Shown here one piece after another: positions 8,096 through 13,653 of a DNA stretch of 14,515 nt. The notes below the pieces were generated by a model. The model searched no databases. It worked only from the letters and a program-made list of their open reading frames with translations, and was not told the DNA's origin. The stretch lies in the NCBI GenBank assembly GCA_002839535.1, contig PGYF01000034.1, positions 12,840 to 27,354 of the forward strand, read 5' to 3'. Both the position numbers and the translations under genes were made by a program. Source of the stretch: Nitrospira bacterium HGW-Nitrospira-1 (GTDB lineage: Bacteria > Nitrospirota > Thermodesulfovibrionia > Thermodesulfovibrionales > UBA6898). Numbering within the stretch: the stretch's first letter is position 1; each line of letters starts with the position of its first letter.

Positions 8096-9418
8096 ATGTT
8101 TGAAAGCATCAGCGAAAAATTTGATTCCATATTCAAAAAACTAAAAGGTAAAGGCCTCATCAAAGAGGAAGACATTGACCTTGCCCTCAAGGAAGTGCGA
8201 ATTGCCCTTCTCGAGGCGGATGTTAACTTCAAAGTAGTCAAAGACTTTATACGGAATGTTAAAACAAAAGCATTAGGCAAAGAAGTTCTTGAAAGTCTTA
8301 CTCCAGGACAGCAGGTTGTCAAGGTTGTTCATGGCGAACTCTGCGGTCTCCTGGGCAGTTCAAACAGCAGGATCATGCTTTCGCCGAATCCTCCTACCGT
8401 TATTATGATGGTTGGGCTTCACGGTTCCGGTAAAACAACTACGTCTGCAAAACTTGCCCGCCATTTCAAGAAAGAAGGCAGACGGCCCATGCTCGTTGCC
8501 TGTGACCTGCAAAGACCGGCGGCTATTGATCAATTAATCACCCTCGGCAATCAGATTGGGGTTAATGTCTTTTCCTCCAGAGAAATAAAGGACCCTGCAG
8601 CCTTGGCCTCTGAAGCGGTTAAAAAGGCAAGAATTGAGGCAAACGATATCCTGATCATAGACACTGCCGGCAGACTTCATATAGATGAACCTCTTATGTC
8701 TGAACTGAAAAGGGTAAAAACCGGTATCTTGCCAAAAGAGACTCTCTTTGTTGCAGACGCCATGACCGGACAAGATGCGGTCAATATCGCAAAACAGTTC
8801 AATGACCAGATCGGAATAGACGGAATTATTCTCACAAAAATGGACGGGGATGCGAGGGGAGGCGCGGCTCTCTCCATTAGGGCCATTACTGAAAAACCGA
8901 TTAAGTTTATCGGCGTCGGTGAAAAAATCGACATGCTCGATCCATTTTATCCCGACAGGGTTGCTTCCCGAATTCTGGGAATGGGGGATATGCTGAGTCT
9001 TATCGAGCAAGCCCAGCAAACCTTCGACCAGAAAGAAGCTGAAACACTTCGGAAAAGGCTCCTGGAAGATACCTTTACATTTGATGATCTTAGGGAACAA
9101 TTAAAAAAAATCCGCAGTATGGGCCCCCTGGAAAATATCCTGGGGATGATCCCCGGTTTAAATAATAAGATGAAAAATGTAAACGTTGATGAAAAAGAAT
9201 TCGTAAAGATTGAAGCAATAATCAACTCGATGACAAAAAAAGAAAAAACCAATCATAATATTCTTAACGGCAGCCGGCGGAAAAGGATTGCATCAGGCAG
9301 CGGGACCACCGTTACAGACGTCAACAAGGTGATTAAGCAATATGTTGAACTAAAAAAAATGCTTAAGATGTTTAAAGGCGGGAAAAACTTAAAGATGCCG
9401 AAGTTTTTTTCTTTTTAA
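8096..9418 (+). CDS. ffh: Signal recognition particle protein Ffh (SRP54 homologue)
   Basis: Ffh binds 4.5S RNA and signal sequences of nascent inner-membrane proteins and hands ribosomes to the receptor FtsY. The 440 residues show the N domain (1-about 95), the GTPase domain with P-loop GLHGSGKTT (107-115), DLQRPAA, DTAGR (189-193) and TKMDGDARGGAALS (247-260), and the methionine-rich M domain with MGPLENILGMIPG and the RNA-binding RRKRIASGSGT (394-404). P-loop position three is H where Q is usual. The Shine-Dalgarno is poor and the start is 16 bp from trxA, suggesting coupled translation. The C-terminal tail (KMPKFFSF) is encoded by an inverted repeat plus T-tract, listed separately. Confidence 0.98.
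   Translation: MFESISEKFDSIFKKLKGKGLIKEEDIDLALKEVRIALLEADVNFKVVKDFIRNVKTKALGKEVLESLTPGQQVVKVVHGELCGLLGSSNSRIMLSPNPPTVIMMVGLHGSGKTTTSAKLARHFKKEGRRPMLVACDLQRPAAIDQLITLGNQIGVNVFSSREIKDPAALASEAVKKARIEANDILIIDTAGRLHIDEPLMSELKRVKTGILPKETLFVADAMTGQDAVNIAKQFNDQIGIDGIILTKMDGDARGGAALSIRAITEKPIKFIGVGEKIDMLDPFYPDRVASRILGMGDMLSLIEQAQQTFDQKEAETLRKRLLEDTFTFDDLREQLKKIRSMGPLENILGMIPGLNNKMKNVNVDEKEFVKIEAIINSMTKKEKTNHNILNGSRRKRIASGSGTTVTDVNKVIKQYVELKKMLKMFKGGKNLKMPKFFSF
9383..9415 (+). terminator. Possible weak intrinsic terminator or attenuator in the 3' end of ffh
   Basis: AAAAACTT (9383-9390) and AAGTTTTT (9401-9408) can pair around a 10-base loop, followed by a long T-rich run reaching 9415. The stem has one G-C pair only, so termination would be partial at best. 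It lies inside the ffh coding sequence and could lower readthrough into rpsP. Confidence 0.3.
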
Positions 9419-9480
9419 CGTCTTTACTTTATATCCCTGAATATATTAAAATTTATAATATGCGATAAGGAGGTATTTAC

Positions 9481-9717
9481 TTGGTTAAGATTAGACTGAC
9501 ACGGCTTGGTTCACACAAAAAACCATTTTACAGAGTAATTGTCGCCGACTCAAAGACTCGGCGCGACGGACCTTTTATAGAAATATTGGGGACGTACGAT
9601 CCCTTAAAAGAACCTTCTGAAATTAAACTGGATTTGGACAGAGCTAAATTATGGCTGCAAAAAGGGGCGCAACCAACTGATACTGCAAGGAAGCTGATGC
9701 AAAAAGCCGGGCTATAA
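9481..9717 (+). CDS. rpsP: 30S ribosomal protein S16
   Basis: S16 is a small-subunit assembly protein that binds 16S rRNA. The 78 residues contain the family signature VKIRLTRLGSHKKPFYRVIVADSK at the start and ETLGTYDPL-like LGTYDPLKEPSEIKLD, ending in RKLMQKAGL, normal length. The start codon is TTG at 9481, fixed by a near-perfect Shine-Dalgarno AAGGAGGT (9467-9474) six bases upstream and by the conserved N-terminus. It opens the rpsP-khpA-rimM-trmD-rplS operon. A TATAAT (9454-9459) sits upstream in AT-rich sequence but without a recognisable -35. Confidence 0.98.
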   Translation: MVKIRLTRLGSHKKPFYRVIVADSKTRRDGPFIEILGTYDPLKEPSEIKLDLDRAKLWLQKGAQPTDTARKLMQKAGL

Positions 9718-9749
9718 ACAGCCAATATCACACATGGAGGTGGATTTCG

Positions 9750-9980
9750 ATGAAAGAATTAGTTGAAAAAATGGCAAAGGCTCTGGTAGACAAACCAGAA
9801 GATGTTGCTGTAAATGAAATCGAAGGAGAAAAGACAACAGTATACGAACTCAGGGTTGCCACAAATGACCTCGGTAAAGTAATCGGAAAACAGGGTAAAA
9901 CAGCACGCGCCATGAGAACAATACTCAGCGCATCCGGCACAAAAATCGGAAAACGCTGCACACTTGAAATTCTTGAATAG
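9750..9980 (+). CDS. khpA: KhpA-type KH-domain RNA-binding protein (YlqC/UPF0109)
   Basis: KhpA is a single KH-domain RNA chaperone that in other bacteria pairs with KhpB and influences cell division and small-RNA function. The 76 residues begin MKELVEKMAKALVDKPEDV and carry the KH GxxG loop in LGKVIGKQGKTARAMR (G46-G49). The length and ending LEILE match the family, so the TAG at 9978-9980 looks like a genuine stop. TGGAGGTGG precedes the ATG at good spacing. The gene lies between rpsP and rimM, its usual place. The next gene, rimM, continues in the same frame directly after the TAG. Confidence 0.94.
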   Translation: MKELVEKMAKALVDKPEDVAVNEIEGEKTTVYELRVATNDLGKVIGKQGKTARAMRTILSASGTKIGKRCTLEILE

Positions 9981-10064
9981 ATAAAACGCAGGGGCATTTC
10001 CTTAAAAAATACAAATCTTACCGCATTAGCTGAAATCATAAAAGAATGGGGGGTAAAAGGGTGT
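9981..10064 (+). other. In-frame upstream extension of rimM without a canonical start codon
   Basis: The 28 sense codons between the khpA stop and the first in-frame ATG of rimM translate to a peptide containing LAEIIKEWGVKG. It corresponds to the conserved RimM N-terminal block (pattern I-x-I-V/I-K-x-x-G-V/I-K-G). No ATG, GTG or TTG occurs in this frame here. The only near-cognate codons are ATA (9981), ATT (9996), ATC (10035) and ATA (10038). AGGGG at 9990-9994 lies too close to ATT 9996 for ideal initiation. The other two plus frames hit stops here. Confidence 0.7.
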
Positions 10065-10517
10065 ATGAAGGCCCTTCCCCTCATGGACAGTTTTTATTCC
10101 CTTGCTCCTGAAAATACAATTGCAGTAAATCTCCCCTCAGGCATTTCAGAACCGTTAAAAATCAAATCGTTAAAGAAACTGGGCAGATATGCGCTCGTTT
10201 CTTTTTACGGAATCAATGACCCGGAAACCGCCTTGAAATACCGCGGGGCCATCCTTAGCGCCGATAAAAGCCTGTTGCCTGTTTTACAGGAGGAAGAATA
10301 TTTCTACGAGCAGCTTATCGGGCTTGCAGTATGCACAACAGATGGAAATATCATAGGAAGGGTTTCAGATATATTCGAAACAGGCAGCAACGACGTCTAT
10401 ATTGTCAAAGGACCTGACAGGGAATATTTAATACCCGCAATACATGATGTTGTCAAGGGGATAAAACTTAAAGAGGGGAAAATAATCATACAGACTCTCG
10501 AAGGATTGCTGGACTAA
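10065..10517 (+). CDS. rimM: Ribosome maturation factor RimM (true N-terminus probably further upstream)
   Basis: RimM helps 16S rRNA processing and binds S19 during 30S head assembly. From the first canonical ATG the protein is 150 residues, shorter than the usual 165-175. The N-terminal RimM domain is entered after its first strand; ETALKYRGAILSADKS and EEEYFYEQLIGLAV lead into the PRC-barrel, GNIIGRVSDIFETGSNDVYIVKG-type, with YLIPAIHDVVKGI and a normal C-terminus. The missing first strand is encoded in frame immediately upstream (9981-10064), so the functional product likely starts near 9996 with a non-AUG codon, or by another route. ATG 10065 itself has G-rich sequence upstream (GGGGGG 10048-10053, AAAAGGG 10055-10061) that could serve as a Shine-Dalgarno but also encodes the conserved GVKG. 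Confidence 0.88.
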   Translation: MKALPLMDSFYSLAPENTIAVNLPSGISEPLKIKSLKKLGRYALVSFYGINDPETALKYRGAILSADKSLLPVLQEEEYFYEQLIGLAVCTTDGNIIGRVSDIFETGSNDVYIVKGPDREYLIPAIHDVVKGIKLKEGKIIIQTLEGLLD

Positions 10518-10649
10518 AATCTTTTACCCGGAAAATGCAATTGAACTATGCTTGCCCTAAAACAGATACAGGAACGAATGCCTTCAAAGTCTCCTGCATT
10601 TTACCGGACAAAACTCATCCGCGTTTTTATTTTATGCTACTATAAAACC

Positions 10650-11420
10650 ATGACGAAGGAATTTCATGTAGTGACGATTTTCCCTGAGATGCTGAAGACT
10701 TATCTCGGATTCAGCATTTTAAAAAGGGCGATCCAAAATAATATGCTTTCAGTGCAAATACATAATTTGCGGGACTATTCTTCCGATAAAAAACATAAGA
10801 CTGTGGATGATTACCCTTTTGGCGGTGGAGCCGGCATGGTAATGAAGCCGGAGCCCTTCTTTAAAATAGCGGAATCATTATGGCCGGAAAAGGAAAAGAG
10901 AAAGATCATTATGCTTTCTCCTCAAGGCCGTTTATTCAATCAGGATATTGCCCTGGAACTTTCACACGAGGAAAAAGACGTCATATTCTTCTGTGGCCGG
11001 TATGAAGCAATAGACCAGCGGGTAAGCGATTATCTGGTAGATGAAGAATTTTCTATCGGGGATTACATATTGACTGGCGGAGAACTGCCCGCTTTAGTTA
11101 TAATAGACGCTGTTGCCAGATTGATCCCCGGTGTTCTTGGAGATTTCAGCTCTACCGAGGAAGAATCTTTTTCGTGGGGACTGCTTGATTATCCCCATTA
11201 TACGAGACCGGAGCATTTCCGCGGAATGTCTGTGCCGGATGTGCTTCTGTCAGGCAACCACAGTGAGATAAACAGGTGGAGGAAAAAACAGGCGATTAAA
11301 ACAACGCTGGAGAAGCGGCCTGAACTCCTGAAAAAATATATATTGACGGACAAAGACAGAAAGCTTTTGAAAGAAATAAATAACCGGGAGGACAGTAATG
11401 AACTTGATAGGAGCGATTGA
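10650..11420 (+). CDS. trmD: tRNA (guanine-37-N1)-methyltransferase
   Basis: TrmD uses S-adenosylmethionine to methylate G37 next to the anticodon and prevents +1 frameshifting. The 256 residues form a SPOUT (trefoil-knot) enzyme: VVTIFPEML at the start, KTVDDYPFGGGAGMVMKPEP, MLSPQGRLFNQ, FFCGRYEAIDQRV, the knot GDYILTGGELPAL, then GLLDYPHYTRPEHFRGM and VLLSGNHSEINRWR. The frame is open back to an ATG at 10548, but that 34-residue extension has no family counterpart, so ATG 10650 is chosen. No clear Shine-Dalgarno precedes it. The 132-bp gap after rimM is the widest in this operon. The 3' end overlaps rplS by 23 bp. Confidence 0.96.
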   Translation: MTKEFHVVTIFPEMLKTYLGFSILKRAIQNNMLSVQIHNLRDYSSDKKHKTVDDYPFGGGAGMVMKPEPFFKIAESLWPEKEKRKIIMLSPQGRLFNQDIALELSHEEKDVIFFCGRYEAIDQRVSDYLVDEEFSIGDYILTGGELPALVIIDAVARLIPGVLGDFSSTEEESFSWGLLDYPHYTRPEHFRGMSVPDVLLSGNHSEINRWRKKQAIKTTLEKRPELLKKYILTDKDRKLLKEINNREDSNELDRSD

Positions 11421-11745
11421 AGAAGGTTTTAAAAAAGAGCTTACGGATTTTAACGTCGGCGATACGGTAAAAGTATATATTAAAGTCGTTGAGGGAGACA
11501 AGGAAAGGATTCAGCCTTTTCAGGGTGTTGTAATCGCAAGAAAAGGAAGCGGCGCCAGGGAAACATTCATGATGCGTAAAATTTCATTCGGCGTCGGTGT
11601 TGAAAAAATATTTCCGGTCTTTTCTCCCAACATAAACAAAATTGAGGTCATAAAACGGGGATCTGTAAGAAGAGCTAAATTGTATTATATAAGGGCAAAA
11701 AAGGGAAAGGCTGCAAAGATAAAAGAAAAAGAATTTTCAACATAA
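11398..11745 (+). CDS. rplS: 50S ribosomal protein L19
   Basis: L19 sits at the subunit interface of the ribosome. The 115 residues show the family features DFNVGDTVKVYIKVVEG, KERIQPFQGVVIARKG, RETFMMRKISFGVGVEKIFP and the closing VIKRGSVRRAKLYYIR. Length is standard. The ATG lies within the last 23 bases of trmD, with GGGAGG (11386-11391) six bases upstream inside trmD, so translation of the two genes is probably coupled. Confidence 0.98.
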   Translation: MNLIGAIEEGFKKELTDFNVGDTVKVYIKVVEGDKERIQPFQGVVIARKGSGARETFMMRKISFGVGVEKIFPVFSPNINKIEVIKRGSVRRAKLYYIRAKKGKAAKIKEKEFST

Positions 11746-11753
11746 AACATGCG

Positions 11754-12365
11754 ATGGATATTTATCAGCATGATGAAGCCTTTCGGGAAAAAGGTTTTGA
11801 ATCCATCGCTGGTATTGACGAAGCCGGCAGAGGGCCTCTTGCAGGCCCTGTTGTTGCAGCGGCTGTTATCCTGCCTTCATATCTCAAAATAGACGGACTG
11901 CGTGATTCAAAGAAGGTGCCTGAGCAGGAGAGGGCAAGTCTCTTTTGGCAGATTCTTTCATCCTCTCTCGACATTGGAGTCGGCGTCGTAGAACATGATG
12001 AAATTGACAGAATAAATATCCTGCAGGCCACCAGATTGGCGATGAAAAAAGCCGTAGCTGATCTTCGTACAACACCCGATGCCCTTATCATAGATGCTGT
12101 CACCCTGCCCTCTGTCAGTATTAAGCAGTTCTCAATCATTAAGGCGGATTCCAAAAGCGCATCGGTTGCTGCTGCTTCGTTAATCGCTAAATATACCAGA
12201 GACATGATTATGCTGCGCTATCACTCCCTGTATCCGGAATATAATTTCAAAAAACATAAAGGTTACTGTACTAAAGAACACGTGCGCCTCCTTAATCTGT
12301 ATGGCCCGTGCAGCATTCACAGAAAATCTTTCAGGAAGGTCATGGACCTTAACCTGCCATTTTGA
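11754..12365 (+). CDS. rnhB: Ribonuclease HII
   Basis: RNase HII cuts the RNA strand of RNA-DNA hybrids and removes single ribonucleotides from DNA. The 203 residues carry the N-terminal signature GIDEAGRGPLAGPVVAAAVI with D22 and E23, the third acidic residue in LIIDAV (D114) and the fourth in KADSKSASVAAASLIAK (D132). The HKGYCTKEH block near the C-terminus is the family HxGYxTxxH motif. It starts eight bases after the rplS stop with no strong Shine-Dalgarno, suggesting coupling. The position after rplS is common in bacteria. Confidence 0.96.
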   Translation: MDIYQHDEAFREKGFESIAGIDEAGRGPLAGPVVAAAVILPSYLKIDGLRDSKKVPEQERASLFWQILSSSLDIGVGVVEHDEIDRINILQATRLAMKKAVADLRTTPDALIIDAVTLPSVSIKQFSIIKADSKSASVAAASLIAKYTRDMIMLRYHSLYPEYNFKKHKGYCTKEHVRLLNLYGPCSIHRKSFRKVMDLNLPF

Positions 12366-12377
12366 TGTTAATTTTTA

Positions 12378-12406
12378 TTGTTTAAAATATAAATTTTACC
12401 TATACT
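12378..12406 (+). promoter_or_regulatory. Promoter of the DtxR-like regulator, probably giving a leaderless mRNA
   Basis: TTGTTT (12378-12383) and TATACT (12401-12406, five of six consensus bases) are 17 bp apart. Only seven bases separate the -10 from the ATG at 12414, so transcription should begin at or next to the start codon. There is no Shine-Dalgarno. Confidence 0.55.
12383..12398. promoter_or_regulatory. Palindrome between -35 and -10, candidate operator
   Basis: TAAAAT (12383-12388) and ATTTTA (12393-12398) form an inverted repeat around ATAA, filling the promoter spacer ahead of the metalloregulator gene. A repressor bound here would block its own promoter. The sequence is purely A/T, so chance occurrence is quite possible. 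Confidence 0.35.
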
Positions 12407-12413
12407 TTAGTGC

Positions 12414-13073
12414 ATGGAACCTATTGATAAAGAAAGAATAGATGAGGCCCTCGAGTTATTATGGGTTCTTGATGAAGAAGGGCATAACGAACTGAATCGC
12501 TTTTCCTTAAGTTCTGACGATCCTGAGACAGCATTGATCGTTGAAACTCTGATAAAGGAAAACCTTGCAATCATATCCGACAAAAAAATACTGCTTACTG
12601 AAAAAGGCCGTAAGACTGCAAAAGGCCTGATAAGGAGACAGCGGCTCGCCGAGAGGCTCTTTGGCGATGTATTTGAAATGTCGGATGATTCTGTGCTCGA
12701 TGATGCATGTAAAATGGAGCACATCCTCAGCGAAGAACTGACTGAAAGCGTCTGCACTTTTCTGGGACATCCGCCAACCTGTCCTCACGGGAAACCGATT
12801 CCGAGAGGGGAATGCTGCAAAAAATTAAAGATCGAGGTTGCGCCGGTTGTCACCAGACTTCCTGAGTTTGAGGTAGGCGCCGAAGGAAAAATCACTTTTA
12901 TTGTGCCCTCTGATCCCTCCAGAATAAGCAAGTTAAACTCACTCGGCATATCAGCCGGAAGCATCATAAAACTAATTCAAAAAAACCCATCCTGCGTCCT
13001 TCAGATAGACGAAACAACCGTAGCTATTGACCACGAAATTGCGAAAAAGATTTATATCAAAAAATTAAAATAG
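12414..13073 (+). CDS. DtxR-family metal-dependent transcriptional regulator with C-terminal FeoA-like domain
   Basis: The 219-residue protein aligns by eye with DtxR: an N-terminal winged-helix region (1-about 65), the dimerisation/metal domain (66-about 140) with LTEKGRK, RQRLAERLF and ACKMEHILSEEL, and an SH3/FeoA-like domain (about 150-219). Primary-site ligands C99, E102 and H103 correspond to DtxR C102, E105 and H106. Position 11 is E where DtxR has M10. Ancillary-site positions H79 and H98 of DtxR are Q76 and L95 here, so that site looks lost. The helix-turn-helix is about three residues shorter and lacks the usual TVS recognition-helix pattern. The linker has C114, C123, C134 and C135 around TCPHGKPIP. 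Function is probably metal or redox-responsive regulation; targets are unknown and no transporter is adjacent. Confidence 0.85.
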   Translation: MEPIDKERIDEALELLWVLDEEGHNELNRFSLSSDDPETALIVETLIKENLAIISDKKILLTEKGRKTAKGLIRRQRLAERLFGDVFEMSDDSVLDDACKMEHILSEELTESVCTFLGHPPTCPHGKPIPRGECCKKLKIEVAPVVTRLPEFEVGAEGKITFIVPSDPSRISKLNSLGISAGSIIKLIQKNPSCVLQIDETTVAIDHEIAKKIYIKKLK

Positions 13074-13080
13074 TTCGCGG

Positions 13081-13542
13081 CTATATCCTGCGCTCTTTAA
13101 AAAAATTCCTTAGTATTGCGGCGCATTCATCCTCCAAAACGCCGGAAACAACCTCGACCTGATGGTTCAGCCGCTTGTCATTGAGAATCCTGTAAAGACT
13201 ATCTACCCCGCCTGCCTTCTCATCTCTGCATCCATAAACCAGACGCGCTATCCTTGAATTCACGAGAGCTCCTGCGCACATAATACACGGCTCCTTGGTA
13301 ACATAAAGCGTCAAACCGCTCAATCGCCAGCTGTCTGATTTTTTCGCAGCAGTCCTGATGGCAAGTATTTCAGCGTGCGCTGAAGGATCTTTTGATATTT
13401 CCCTGAGGTTATGCGAGGAACTTATGACTTTTCCATCTTTTACGACAATTGCCCCAACAGGGACTTCGCCCTTGAGAAAAGCAAGGCCGGCTTCTTTCAA
13501 AGCCAGCCTCATAAAATAAATATTTTCTTCGCTGTTATCCAC
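13081..13542 (-). CDS. tadA: tRNA-specific adenosine deaminase (A34 to inosine)
   Basis: TadA deaminates the wobble adenosine of tRNA-Arg(ACG) to inosine so that one tRNA reads CGU, CGC and CGA. The 153 residues contain the cytidine/adenosine-deaminase zinc site: HAE (56-58, E58 the proton shuttle) and PCIMC (85-89, zinc ligands C86 and C89), plus GEVPVGAIVV and NSRIARLVYGCRDEKAGG. The start is GTG at 13542; it gives the normal ten residues before FMRLALKEAG. No Shine-Dalgarno is present. The gene begins 17 nt after the 3' CCA of the tRNA-Arg(ACG) gene on the same strand, so the two are probably co-transcribed. It converges with the regulator gene, with 7 bp between stops. Confidence 0.96.
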   Translation of the reverse strand: MDNSEENIYFMRLALKEAGLAFLKGEVPVGAIVVKDGKVISSSHNLREISKDPSAHAEILAIRTAAKKSDSWRLSGLTLYVTKEPCIMCAGALVNSRIARLVYGCRDEKAGGVDSLYRILNDKRLNHQVEVVSGVLEDECAAILRNFFKERRI

Positions 13543-13559
13543 AGGTTACAATAATCAGA

Positions 13560-13636
13560 TGGCGCGCCCTGAGGGATTCGAACCCCCGGCCTGCAGATTC
13601 GTAGTCTGACGCTCTATCCAGCTGAGCTAAGGGCGC
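13560..13636 (-). tRNA. tRNA-Arg (anticodon ACG), CCA encoded
   Basis: The 77-nt minus-strand sequence folds as a cloverleaf: acceptor GCGCCCT paired with AGGGCGC, D arm GCTC/GAGC, anticodon loop CTACGAA with anticodon ACG, T arm with TTCGAAT, discriminator G and encoded CCA. The outermost anticodon-stem pair (27-43) is a U-C mismatch; the other four pairs are sound. ACG is the anticodon whose A34 is the TadA substrate. The gene lies 17 bp after the lipoprotein stop and 17 bp before tadA. Confidence 0.95.
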
Positions 13637-13653
13637 ACTCCTTATAAAAATGT

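Noticed and set aside
10548..10649. N-terminal extension of TrmD from ATG 10548, or a TATGCT-based promoter just upstream of 10650
   Set aside because: The extra 34 residues do not resemble TrmD, and no -35 at suitable spacing accompanies TATGCT (10633-10638).
13066..13110. Bidirectional terminator between the convergent regulator and tadA genes
   Set aside because: Only a four-base ATAG/CTAT stem can form around the stops; too weak to call despite flanking A/T runs.
13638..13653. Internal promoter (TATAAG) for tRNA-Arg, or an SD-like AAGGAG before it
   Set aside because: No -35 at proper spacing was found, and an SD-like string before a tRNA has no meaning unless a start codon follows.
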